Assembly: GCA_020355325.1 (NCBI GenBank)
Contig: CP070664.1
Coordinates: 297,399 to 329,599, forward strand
DNA length: 32,201 bases
Origin: Caldifarciminota bacterium
GTDB taxonomy: Bacteria; Hydrothermota; Tepidihabitantia; SM23-42
Direction: 5' to 3'
Position 1 is the first letter of the stretch. The number at the start of each line of letters is the position of its first letter. Shown here piece by piece: positions 7,653 through 15,053 of the stretch. The notes below the pieces were generated by a model. That model saw nothing but the letters and a program-made list of their open reading frames with translations, searched no databases and was not told the origin of the DNA. A program made the translations under genes and the position numbers.

Positions 7653-8632
7653 TATTCTATATTTTCATCATAATGAACGCTGGGTATTTCCTGCTCGGTC
7701 AAAATTCGCTTGAGTTCCACATCGTATTCTTTTGCCGCGTCAATTCCTCTCAGTTCCAAGAGATAGTTCATCGCGATGACTTCGGCAATGACTGAGATAT
7801 TTTTGCCTGGTGTGAGCGGTATCATGGTATAGGGAAGAGGGACGCCGAGGAGCTCTTTCTTATTCTTTTCCAGACCGATGCGTTCGTAATTACCCTTTGC
7901 TTCTTTCCAGAACACGAGTTCGATCACGACTTCTATGCGTTTCCTCAATCGAACCGACTTAACACCAAATATTCTGAATATATCAACGATTCCAATACCT
8001 CTGATTTCGATGTGATGGCGCAGACGGTCGCTCTTCTCGGCGCCGCCACCAATGAGAATGTCGCCTCGTCGTACAATTTTTATTAAATCGTCGGCAACGA
8101 AACGATGTCCCCGTTCAATTAAATCCAGGGCACATTCACTCTTCCCGGTTCCTGGTTTGCCGATGAAGAGGAGGCCAACGCCATACACATCAACCAGTGT
8201 TCCCTGAATGTGTTCTGTTGGTGCGAGTTTGTAGTCGAGATACGTTGAGAGACGATGGATAAATGGTGTTGTCGAGAGTGGTGTCCGTAATATTGGAATT
8301 TTTCTACGCGTTGATTCAGCTAGGAATTTCTTGTCGATGGGTAGTTTTTTAGCGACAATGACGCAGGGCGTGCCTAATCTCATAACGGTTGCTATCCGTC
8401 TATCTTTGATTGTGCGCGTGAGCGTCTTGAGGTACGACGTCTCTGTTTTACCGATGATCATGATGCGGTCGCTCAGGAAATAGCCTGTATAACCAGCAAG
8501 GGCGAGGCCCGGCCTGAAGAAGTCATAGGTCGTTATCTTTCTCGACGTTAAGTATTCTTCGCCGGCGATGATTTCAAATTCGAAATCATCTTTTTTCTCT
8601 TTGTACAGTGTTTCAGCCGTTATATATTTCAT
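7652..8632 (-). CDS. hprK: HPr kinase/phosphorylase HprK
   Basis: A full-length 326-residue HprK, which in its family phosphorylates and dephosphorylates a serine of HPr. An N-terminal DRTGG-like regulatory domain is followed by Walker A GKPGTGKSE (159-167), VADD (179-182), the signature IRGIGIVDIFRIFG and the C-terminal LTPGKNISVIAEVIAMN. The residue just before GTLVDVYG, usually the catalytic His in 'HG(V/T)LVDVYG', is Gln143 here (HIQGTLVDV), although His141 lies two residues earlier. The serine of the usual GxSGxGKS loop is also Pro. It overlaps hpf upstream (ATGA) and EIIA downstream (TAATG). HPr itself is not in the window. Confidence 0.93.
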   Translation of the reverse strand: MKYITAETLYKEKKDDFEFEIIAGEEYLTSRKITTYDFFRPGLALAGYTGYFLSDRIMIIGKTETSYLKTLTRTIKDRRIATVMRLGTPCVIVAKKLPIDKKFLAESTRRKIPILRTPLSTTPFIHRLSTYLDYKLAPTEHIQGTLVDVYGVGLLFIGKPGTGKSECALDLIERGHRFVADDLIKIVRRGDILIGGGAEKSDRLRHHIEIRGIGIVDIFRIFGVKSVRLRKRIEVVIELVFWKEAKGNYERIGLEKNKKELLGVPLPYTMIPLTPGKNISVIAEVIAMNYLLELRGIDAAKEYDVELKRILTEQEIPSVHYDENIE

Positions 8633-8946
8633 ACTCTTCGCGTCTTCCTCGCTAGTCTCTTTCTCTCACGGAATTTTGCTTCATATTTATTGAGTTGGCG
8701 TTCAATCTTTTTGAATGCGTCGTTTATCCCTTGATAGATATCGGGATTTTTCACTTTGCTGGTGATGAATGAGTGTCTGACCGATAACGTTAACTCGATA
8801 ATGCTCACCGACTTGTCTTTTTCCAGGACGAGATTACTATCGATAATGTCGTGGGCGAATCTTTTTAATTTTGACATTTTCTTTCTTGCGTACTGTTGTA
8901 GTGCGTCAGATAATGCAAAGTTTCTTGCGGTGATAATTAACTCCAT
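8629..8946 (-). CDS. hpf: short ribosome hibernation promoting factor
   Basis: A 105-residue HPF/YfiA-family protein with the N-terminal MELIITARNFALSDALQQYA, a lysine-rich helix KKMSKLKRFA and a basic C-terminal helix ending KFRERKRLARKTRRV. In this family it binds the 30S decoding region and helps to store inactive ribosomes. It lacks the C-terminal dimerisation domain of long HPF, so it is the short form. AAGGAGG lies upstream of the ATG. It is 57 bp downstream of thiD2-thiE and overlaps hprK by ATGA, the same hpf-hprK neighbourhood seen in proteobacterial PTS-Ntr clusters. Confidence 0.93.
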   Translation of the reverse strand: MELIITARNFALSDALQQYARKKMSKLKRFAHDIIDSNLVLEKDKSVSIIELTLSVRHSFITSKVKNPDIYQGINDAFKKIERQLNKYEAKFRERKRLARKTRRV

Positions 8947-9003
8947 ATATCCTCCTTATCAGTATCTATCTGAAGGTGTGGACCATGGTCATCGCCATTA
9001 TAA

Positions 9004-10017
9004 TCATGATTTTCCGCTTGTCAATGAACGGAGGTTCTTTTTTACAGCACCTTCAAATAGATACGAACACACCGCTATGCCTGCTGCTCCCGCCTTCATT
9101 ACTGCTCGATAATTTTTGTTTGTTATCCCACCGATTCCAACAACCGGTATCGTAACCTTCTTGCAAATTGACTTCAGAGCCCGTAGTCCGCAGACCCGGG
9201 CATCGGGTTTTGTTGTAGTTTTGAAGACAGATCCCACGCCAATATAATCCGCGCCCTCTGCCTCAGCAGTTAATGCCTCGTGAACATTGTGTGCTGATGC
9301 TCCCACAATGAACTGTTCTCCTGCGATTGTGCGCGCTGTCTTGATCGGCATATCACGAAGGCCAAGGTGTACTCCATCGGCGTGAGCGGCAAGGGCAATG
9401 TCAATACGGTTGTTGACGATAAATTTCGTCTCTGGTTTGTGAAGAGTCTTTCGTATCGTTGCTGCATAGTTTATAAATTTTCTGTCTGTGAGTGTCGTGA
9501 TTCTCAGTTGAATCATCGTCGTACCGTTATCTTCGAGAACGTGCACCATCTCGCTGAGCAGAGCCGGTTTTATATATTTTTCGTCGATGATTGCGTACAG
9601 TCTGGGATTGAATTTTCTATGCAGGGATTGTAGAATGTGTTGTTCTATGTCGTAGATTTTGAACCGAATCTTTTTCATCTTCATGCTTGCTGGTACATTG
9701 AAGGACTTGAGCGTCTCCTCGAGGATTCGCGAGGATTCTTTTGCCCTGGTAAAATTTGCCACGATGACGTCACTCGACGTCTTTTTCAGGTGGATATCAA
9801 AACGTGCACCTCGGCCGAGGTCACGCTGACTCTCACGGGAACCGATTAAATGGGTGAGCGGGAGTGTTTTTTTCACTTTCAAGAAATCATTTCTTATGTT
9901 TCTCGCTGTGGCCAGGAGTTCTCTGTCGTTGAGACTGAATCGGCTGATGTCTTCTATGAGTTTGAGCGATTCACTGAGGCGATTTACATTTACATCGATG
10001 ATTCGTGCCCAACGCAC
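9004..10017 (-). CDS. thiE: ThiD2-ThiE fusion: HMP-P kinase-like domain plus thiamine phosphate synthase
   Basis: A 337-residue two-domain protein. Residues 1-125 match the ThiD2-type domain, with RIIDVNVNRLSESLKLIED and SDVIVANFTRAKESSRILEE; this family is linked to hydroxymethylpyrimidine-phosphate kinase activity. Residues 138-337 are a ThiE TIM barrel with PRLYAIID, MIQLR, VNNRIDIAL, DGVHLG, GADYIGVGSVFKTTTK and GIGG. ThiE joins pyrimidine and thiazole phosphates to make thiamine phosphate. The only fitting start is GTG at 10017: a perfect promoter ends 8 nt upstream and there is no Shine-Dalgarno, so the mRNA is probably leaderless. It appears to head the operon running through hpf to the acyl-CoA synthetase. 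Confidence 0.9.
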   Translation of the reverse strand: MRWARIIDVNVNRLSESLKLIEDISRFSLNDRELLATARNIRNDFLKVKKTLPLTHLIGSRESQRDLGRGARFDIHLKKTSSDVIVANFTRAKESSRILEETLKSFNVPASMKMKKIRFKIYDIEQHILQSLHRKFNPRLYAIIDEKYIKPALLSEMVHVLEDNGTTMIQLRITTLTDRKFINYAATIRKTLHKPETKFIVNNRIDIALAAHADGVHLGLRDMPIKTARTIAGEQFIVGASAHNVHEALTAEAEGADYIGVGSVFKTTTKPDARVCGLRALKSICKKVTIPVVGIGGITNKNYRAVMKAGAAGIAVCSYLFEGAVKKNLRSLTSGKS

Positions 10018-10025
10018 AGTACATT

Positions 10026-10053
10026 ATTATAATGATATCCTCATTTCTGTCAA
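10026..10053 (-). promoter_or_regulatory. promoter of thiD2-thiE, predicting a leaderless mRNA
   Basis: On the minus strand, TTGACA (10053-10048), a 16-bp spacer and TATAAT (10031-10026). The GTG start is 8 nt after the -10 box, so transcription should begin at or within 1-2 nt of the start codon. Confidence 0.85.
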
Positions 10054-10141
10054 TCCCTTTGAGAGTTTAAAAAAAACCTCGGCTCATGATGACAGAGATC
10101 CAATAAGATGATGCAGACGTTATGGCGTTCTCTTACGGACG

Positions 10142-11218
10142 TTACTTGTAGGATTCAAAGAGTTGACCCCATGCCGAGGTGAGAAATTTCCTCACGCGTG
10201 CCTTACCATAGACATTATACCAGTAGACATCATGATACATTCTCGACGCTCCATATGACCAAGGGACGAGCCGGGAACGTAAAAGAATATGTTCGAAAGG
10301 CTTCAGCTTTCCCCAGTATATTGCCTTTTGACCTCTCGACGCGAAGGTGTCTTTTACACGGAAATGGAAGTTTACATTGCTTATTTCTTCACCGACGATT
10401 TCAATCTCTCGGGGGTCTGCTGTACCGAGTTTCTTTTGATGCGCCAGGTTAAGGAATTTCAGGTGCATGGGTTCAAATCCCATGAGTTTTGCTGCGATCG
10501 CATCAATCGCTACTGAATCGCCACTCGCCAGGAGATAGTTTTTGATCTCTGGTTCCATGAGGCGGGGGCCAGCACCATTCCCAGCGACTGTACCGTCGGT
10601 GAGGCAAAAGATACCGGGATGGATTTCTTTCTGAATTTGGAGTAAGTCAACGAGCGTTTCATGTATGACAGAATGGGTCCAGTGTCGATTATCATTCAGG
10701 AGTCCACCGAATGCATTTTTCATTGCTCCTGTTATTGTTGTGAAAACGTGGGTTTTGAGAGTCGGCAAATGGAACGCATTCTTTCCGATGAACATCTTTG
10801 GAATTTCGATACGGCCGTTGAATACCTTATCGAGGACGAGCATCTTCGCCTTTGGCTTATAGTTGATCCACTCGATATCTGGTTCGTACAGATACACGAA
10901 TGTTAATGTATGTTTTTTCATAACCGAGTCGAGGTGATTCTTCTCTGCGCCGAGTTTGGGATTGATGACGACGGTTCGGTTCTGGGCGGGGATGAGCTCT
11001 TTATGTCCACGCCTGCGTAGTGATGATGCTACACCGTCGAGTTGCCATGGTGTTGTTGAACAGGCTGGATAAAAGAAATGCCAGGTGATGTTTACTTTGA
11101 GAATAGTTGGTATATTTTTGTTCAAGAAATGTTCGACATCGGCGAGCTTTAATGCCGTATCGATATCGTCGAGTACTGTATCTGGACTCGTCTTAATGAC
11201 CGCAACCCTGGATTTCAT
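10142..11218 (-). CDS. DUF362 family protein
   Basis: A 358-residue protein matching the DUF362 family, with LKTHVFTTITGAMKNAFGG, a following LNDNRHW, DGTVAGNGAGP and a GDSVAIDAIAAKLMG segment. Many DUF362 proteins carry ferredoxin-type cysteine clusters; this one has only two cysteines that I can see and no such cluster. The biochemical role of the family is not settled. It overlaps the upstream pyruvate-kinase C-domain gene by ATGA, so the two proteins are probably made together. Downstream lies a 124-bp gap holding an eight-T run on the minus strand and the thiD2-thiE promoter. Confidence 0.88.
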   Translation of the reverse strand: MKSRVAVIKTSPDTVLDDIDTALKLADVEHFLNKNIPTILKVNITWHFFYPACSTTPWQLDGVASSLRRRGHKELIPAQNRTVVINPKLGAEKNHLDSVMKKHTLTFVYLYEPDIEWINYKPKAKMLVLDKVFNGRIEIPKMFIGKNAFHLPTLKTHVFTTITGAMKNAFGGLLNDNRHWTHSVIHETLVDLLQIQKEIHPGIFCLTDGTVAGNGAGPRLMEPEIKNYLLASGDSVAIDAIAAKLMGFEPMHLKFLNLAHQKKLGTADPREIEIVGEEISNVNFHFRVKDTFASRGQKAIYWGKLKPFEHILLRSRLVPWSYGASRMYHDVYWYNVYGKARVRKFLTSAWGQLFESYK

Positions 11219-11784
11219 TCTCTGATTCTTGGTTTACAGATAATTTCTCTTACTTCGAATGAAAAGAAATCCTTGCCATGACGGGGTAAACAGACGATTG
11301 CGGTGTCTGCGCCCCTGTTGGTGCCGCCGATTGAAACAACTTCTTTGTTATAGGGTATGAGTCCGGCATCGAGCGCCATGATCGCTATTTCGATTGCTAC
11401 TTTTACACCCTCACCGAATATGCGCAGGGTGTTTGCGGTCACTTCTTCGGGCTCCAGGCCGCCGAATTTCAGCCTGATTGCGCGACCCAGGCCACCAAAA
11501 AAGTGGGTACCCGTATAGACTGCGACACCATTTTTTTGTAAAAATGTTCTCGTCTCTTTACTCATCTCGCAGATGCCTGGCTTATGAAATCCTGCTTGGT
11601 GTGAGACTGAAACAATGGTGATATTTTTTCCTCTTTTTAATAACTTTTTCGTGGTTGCCCCGCTGCAGGAGGCGATCACGAAGTTTTTTATCTTTAAGAT
11701 TCGCGCACGCTTCAATGCTCCATCGATCGTCTTGTCAGTATTGTGCTTGCCTGATTTGTTCCAATAGTTGACCTCGTACTTCAT
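11215..11784 (-). CDS. stand-alone pyruvate kinase C-terminal (alpha/beta) domain protein
   Basis: A 189-residue protein matching only the allosteric C-terminal domain of pyruvate kinase. Residues 1-60 contain NTDKTIDGALKRARILKIKN and VIASCSGATTKKLL; later come VSHQAGFHKPG, YTGTHFFGG and a GGTNRGADTA segment. The catalytic barrel is absent, so it cannot be a pyruvate kinase by itself. In full enzymes this domain binds effectors. AAGGAGG lies upstream of the ATG, preceded by a clear promoter 51 nt away and a perfect 32-bp palindrome further upstream. It overlaps the DUF362 gene by ATGA. A ligand-sensing or small-molecule role is plausible but unproven. Confidence 0.87.
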   Translation of the reverse strand: MKYEVNYWNKSGKHNTDKTIDGALKRARILKIKNFVIASCSGATTKKLLKRGKNITIVSVSHQAGFHKPGICEMSKETRTFLQKNGVAVYTGTHFFGGLGRAIRLKFGGLEPEEVTANTLRIFGEGVKVAIEIAIMALDAGLIPYNKEVVSIGGTNRGADTAIVCLPRHGKDFFSFEVREIICKPRIRE

Positions 11785-11835
11785 CGATCCTCCTTGCTGA
11801 AACTTCTATCGCTTTAGTTATCCTGATTGTATGGT

Positions 11836-11863
11836 ATTATAATAGTTATTCTCATTAAGTCAA
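11836..11863 (-). promoter_or_regulatory. promoter of the pyruvate-kinase-C / DUF362 operon
   Basis: On the minus strand, TTGACT (11863-11858), a 16-bp spacer and TATAAT (11841-11836). The start codon is 51 nt further on, with a Shine-Dalgarno, so this is an ordinary leadered mRNA. Confidence 0.8.
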
Positions 11864-11885
11864 TGACTCGCAGTTTTTCTTACTG

Positions 11886-11917
11886 TTCGTTAATTCGGCA
11901 ATTGCCGAATTAACGAA
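11886..11917. repeat. perfect 32-bp palindrome, probable operator
   Basis: The half-site TTCGTTAATTCGGCAA (11886-11901) is followed without any spacer by its exact reverse complement (11902-11917). It begins 22 bp upstream of the -35 box of the pyruvate-kinase-C operon. No T-run follows on either strand, so a simple terminator is unlikely. A binding site for a dimeric regulator, or a 3'-end structure for the unknown gene that ends at 12032, would fit. The rest of the 11785-12031 gap is AT-rich with no gene. Confidence 0.85.
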
Positions 11918-12031
11918 TGATCGAATTTCCAAAAATTAAAGTCTTCATAAATTCGATTGATTTTTGATAATAGGTCATAGCCTGATGAGCAGGTTGTACA
12001 CATAGTAGACTAATAATCAAGAACGACATTC

Positions 12032-12538
12032 TTACGTCTTCGATTCTTCAGTCCATTTTTTTGCGAGTTCGTCTCTTCTCGGTTTATAGATTGTTTCATA
12101 GAAGTAGCGTTGCGATAAGAGTACTCCCTTATCATAATCTTTACAGATTTTGACTGCTTCTTTCCATGCTTTACTGAAGTGTTTGCCGAATCGGCGTTCA
12201 ATCTGTCGTGCGAAATCGTCTGCAGTTTTCACTTCGCTGCCGATGACAAATAGTTTTTTGCCGTTCACTTCGACACTGTAGGCGGCTTCGTCGCCAACCG
12301 TACTCATAGTAAATGTTTTTTGCATCTTCTTGATTTCTTTGTCTGTTAATTTTTTCTCTGCGAGACTGAACTGTTTTGGTGGCTTGGCTACACCCTTACC
12401 CTTAAATCCTCTCTTAGCTGCAGCATAGAATATTGCACGATTGAGCCCGAATGACTTTGATGACTCAATCGACATGCCGAGGACATATGCCCTGGCTGCC
12501 TGGAGCGTCGCCATAACCTGAAATCTTCCTACTGCCAT
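12032..12538 (-). CDS. unrecognised 168-residue basic protein
   Basis: I do not recognise this family. The 168 residues start MAVGRFQVMATLQAARAYVLG, continue through a helical SFGLNRAIFYAAAKRGFKGKG segment, a charged LTDKEIKKMQ stretch, a possible beta region (AAYSVEVNGKKLFVIG) and a basic helical tail DDFARQIERRFGKHFSKAW ending in KTEESKT-like charges. There is no signal peptide, membrane helix or cysteine cluster. AAGGAGG just upstream and normal codon structure make it a real gene. It lies 112 bp downstream of the minimal ligase gene on the same strand and could be co-transcribed. Its leader contains a 13-nt word shared with the leader of the cyclophilin gene. Confidence 0.8.
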   Translation of the reverse strand: MAVGRFQVMATLQAARAYVLGMSIESSKSFGLNRAIFYAAAKRGFKGKGVAKPPKQFSLAEKKLTDKEIKKMQKTFTMSTVGDEAAYSVEVNGKKLFVIGSEVKTADDFARQIERRFGKHFSKAWKEAVKICKDYDKGVLLSQRYFYETIYKPRRDELAKKWTEESKT

Positions 12539-12544
12539 GAGACC

Positions 12545-12650
12545 TCCTTATCCTATAAAATACCAAAATACCTAAACACCTAAATACCTAAAATTCGTAT
12601 TGGTAGTATTTGTAGCGAGCCCTGATTGCCCTGAATTGCCCTCCATTACC
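12545..12650. repeat. degenerate micro-repeats between ligase and unknown gene
   Basis: Two tracts lie here. Near 12552-12594 the plus strand repeats ATACC(T/A)AAA-type words with about 8-bp period. Near 12614-12645 it repeats GCCCTGAATT-type words. No open frame continues the ligase through this gap. Confidence 0.55.
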
Positions 12651-13226
12651 TCACTTCACCTTCCTCCAATAGTGTGTGGCGATAGGTGCATCTTTGCCGA
12701 TGAGGTAGGGAGAATCAATTTTTTTTATGACGATGCCTTCGCTTCCGCGCGCTACTACCTGTTTGTAGTTCCGCCTGATATCGACAAGTTTTCTGCCACG
12801 GAGAAAATAGAATGGTGGTTTTAAATTCAATGTGTCGAGAATTTTTTTTCGTTCATGAAGGTGTAAAGACGCGACCAGCTCGTTGTCGAAAAAAACTACA
12901 TCAAATACATATATGATGGGCTTTGCCTTTGGTTTTTTTGCAAAGAGCGAAGGAATGAAGCGCCTGCTACGAGTCGAGAACAATTCACAGTCGAGTATGA
13001 TGCCTTTCGGTAATTTCCTTTCTGCCATGTTTACGATCTTCTCTAACTTTTGAGACCAGTTTGGCTTACGCTCAAGCCTTCTGCCCCAGCATTCGACATG
13101 GCCATCATCGTACCGTATAATTTGCATGCGCCAGCCATCAATTTTCGGTTCATAAATCCATTCATCTGAAATACGTTCGCCAAAGTAGGGGATAGGTTGC
13201 ATCAACCACACTGGTCCATTGATCAT
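12651..13226 (-). CDS. minimal ATP-dependent DNA ligase nucleotidyltransferase domain, no OB fold
   Basis: A 191-residue protein that is only the adenylation domain of an ATP-dependent DNA ligase. Motif I is EPKIDGWR with nucleophile Lys28 and Arg33. ILDCELF is motif III, YVFDVVFFD motif IIIa, SEGIVIKK motif IV and the final HYWRKVK motif V; the stop codon follows directly. The OB-fold domain that holds motif VI and helps to clamp DNA is missing, and the DNA after the stop is non-coding repeat, so this is not a simple frameshift. I chose ATG 13226 because a promoter ends 5 nt upstream and no Shine-Dalgarno exists. It may act with a partner, or be a repair or RNA ligase; this is inference. Confidence 0.85.
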   Translation of the reverse strand: MINGPVWLMQPIPYFGERISDEWIYEPKIDGWRMQIIRYDDGHVECWGRRLERKPNWSQKLEKIVNMAERKLPKGIILDCELFSTRSRRFIPSLFAKKPKAKPIIYVFDVVFFDNELVASLHLHERKKILDTLNLKPPFYFLRGRKLVDIRRNYKQVVARGSEGIVIKKIDSPYLIGKDAPIATHYWRKVK

Positions 13227-13231
13227 AAAAA

Positions 13232-13259
13232 AGTATAGTCTCAAAATGATATTCGTCAA
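13232..13259 (-). promoter_or_regulatory. promoter of the minimal ligase, predicting a leaderless mRNA
   Basis: On the minus strand, TTGACG (13259-13254), a 16-bp spacer and TATACT (13237-13232). The ATG is 5 nt after the -10 box, so the A of ATG is a likely first transcribed base. It is back-to-back with the proS promoter, with 36 bp between the two -35 boxes. Confidence 0.75.
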
Positions 13260-13295
13260 TGGTAGCAAATTTTACGCATCTGGTTCCTCTCGGTG

Positions 13296-13324
13296 TTGAC
13301 TTTGTTGGAAATTTGCGTTATAAT
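13296..13324 (+). promoter_or_regulatory. promoter of the proS operon, predicting a leaderless mRNA
   Basis: TTGACT (13296-13301), a 17-bp spacer and TATAAT (13319-13324). The proS ATG at 13332 is 7 nt after the -10 box, so transcription should begin at the start codon. Confidence 0.85.
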
Positions 13325-13331
13325 ACACGTT

Positions 13332-15053
13332 ATGGAATTTAATAAATCATTAATAGCGACGTTACGCGAGGACCCGAAAGAGATTGAGAGTAAGAGTCAT
13401 CGGTTGCTCTTGCGCGGCGGTTTTATCAGGCAACTTGCCTCGGGTGTTTATACCTACCTGCCCTTGGGCTGGCGTGTTCTCATGAAGATCAGCACGATTA
13501 TTCGTGAGGAACTCGACCGTATTGGTGGGCAGGAACTCTTGATGCCTGCGATGTCACCGCGGGAAATTTGGGAAGAGTCTGGTCGCTGGGAAGAGTATGG
13601 TGACGATATGTTTCGATTTAAAGACAGAAAGGGACGGGATTACTGTCTGTGCCCGACCCACGAGGAAATTATTACCGATATAGCGCGCTCAAAAATTCGC
13701 TCGTACCGCGACTTGCCTCAAATATGGTATCAGATTCAGACAAAGTTTCGTGATGAACCCAGGCCGCGCTTTGGAGTAGTTCGTTCCCGGCAATTTATCA
13801 TGAAGGATTCTTACAGCTTGGATAAAGATAATGAAGGTTTAGATAAAAGTTTTCAGTTTCATAAAGAGGCGTATACAAGAATTTTCAGACGTTGTGGATT
13901 AAATTTTGAGATCGTCGATGCCTCAGGCGGACTCATGGGCACTGGCGAATCAAAAGAATTTATGGCGAGAGTAGAGATTGGCGAAGATACTGTCGTATCA
14001 TGTAAGAATTGTGATTTTCGGGCGAGTCTCGAGGCGGCAAAAGGAATGGGAGAAGTATTGAAATTCGAAGATGGTCCAATTGTTGAGGTACATACGCCAG
14101 GTAAAAAGACAGTAGAAGAGGTGAGTGGATTTCTCAAGGTTTCGCCTTCGAATCTTGTCAAAAGCATGTTCTATACATCACCTCATGAAAAGCCGATCAT
14201 TATTCTTCTCAGGGGTGATTATGAAATAAATGAAGCCACACTCCATCACAAATTCGGTTTTTCGTATCAACCAGCGACGGCTGAAGAGATCAATAAGGTC
14301 TTTGGTGCTGAACCTGGTTTTATTGGTCCACATGGGAAAAAGGATATTGATATCTATGCCGACGATCTTTTAAAAGGCGCCACGGGCATGATTACCGGTG
14401 CTAATAAAAACGATTATCACATCAGGGGTTTGAATATTGAGCGGGATGTAAAAATAAAAGAATTTCTCAATCTCAGAGACGTCAAAGCTGGGGATCGATG
14501 CATACAATGCCAGGGCGAGCTCGAATTCTATAATGGCCTTGAGCTCGGTCATATTTTCAAATTAGGAACAAAATATTCCGAGACACTCGGTGCAACATTC
14601 TCAGATGAGAAGGGTGAGGAAAAACCGATTGTCATGGGGAGCTATGGGATTGGTCTGGAGCGTGTCATGGCGTGTGCTTGTGAACAGAAGGGGGATGAGG
14701 CTGGTGCGGTGTGGCCCATTTCGATTGCTCCGTTTGAAATCTATTTACTCATGCTGAATCCTGCAGATAAAGAGATTGTAGCGTTTGGCAGAGAGATCAA
14801 TCAGGCGTTGACGAAAGCCGCTTTTTCGATTATTATAGATAATCGGGACGTCTCCGCGGGGATAAAATTTAACGATTTTGAACTTTTAGGAATTCCGATT
14901 CGCGTTACTGTTGGTCCCAAGGGCATCAAGAATAATAGATTGGATATCTATATACGAGAGACCAAAGAGGTTTTTGAGGTTAGTGGATCTGATTTAGTCG
15001 GAAAATGTTTAGAAATAAGAGATCATTTATATCGGAGGATGAGTTGTGAATAA
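13332..15053 (+). CDS. proS: prolyl-tRNA synthetase (bacterial type)
   Basis: A 573-residue class II synthetase charging tRNA-Pro. The catalytic core shows LLMPAMSPREIWEESGRW, CPTHEE, the motif 2 region FRDEPRPRFG with RSRQFIMKDSYS, and motif 3 GSYGIGLERVMA. Between motifs 2 and 3 sits a YbaK-like editing insertion (roughly 225-380), as expected for the bacterial form, and an anticodon-binding domain ends the protein. A GTG at 13293 in the same frame would fall upstream of the -35 box; the ATG at 13332 fits the family N-terminus MEFNKSLIATLRE. There is no Shine-Dalgarno and the promoter abuts the ATG, so the message is probably leaderless. It heads the long translation operon. Confidence 0.97.
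   Translation: MEFNKSLIATLREDPKEIESKSHRLLLRGGFIRQLASGVYTYLPLGWRVLMKISTIIREELDRIGGQELLMPAMSPREIWEESGRWEEYGDDMFRFKDRKGRDYCLCPTHEEIITDIARSKIRSYRDLPQIWYQIQTKFRDEPRPRFGVVRSRQFIMKDSYSLDKDNEGLDKSFQFHKEAYTRIFRRCGLNFEIVDASGGLMGTGESKEFMARVEIGEDTVVSCKNCDFRASLEAAKGMGEVLKFEDGPIVEVHTPGKKTVEEVSGFLKVSPSNLVKSMFYTSPHEKPIIILLRGDYEINEATLHHKFGFSYQPATAEEINKVFGAEPGFIGPHGKKDIDIYADDLLKGATGMITGANKNDYHIRGLNIERDVKIKEFLNLRDVKAGDRCIQCQGELEFYNGLELGHIFKLGTKYSETLGATFSDEKGEEKPIVMGSYGIGLERVMACACEQKGDEAGAVWPISIAPFEIYLLMLNPADKEIVAFGREINQALTKAAFSIIIDNRDVSAGIKFNDFELLGIPIRVTVGPKGIKNNRLDIYIRETKEVFEVSGSDLVGKCLEIRDHLYRRMSCE

Noticed and set aside
12539..12650. A frameshifted OB-fold remainder of the ligase
   Set aside because: The bases after the stop are repetitive and do not translate to an OB-fold in any frame I could read.
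13293..13331. GTG 13293 as proS start
   Set aside because: It would place the start upstream of the -35 box of a near-consensus promoter, and the extra residues do not look like ProRS.
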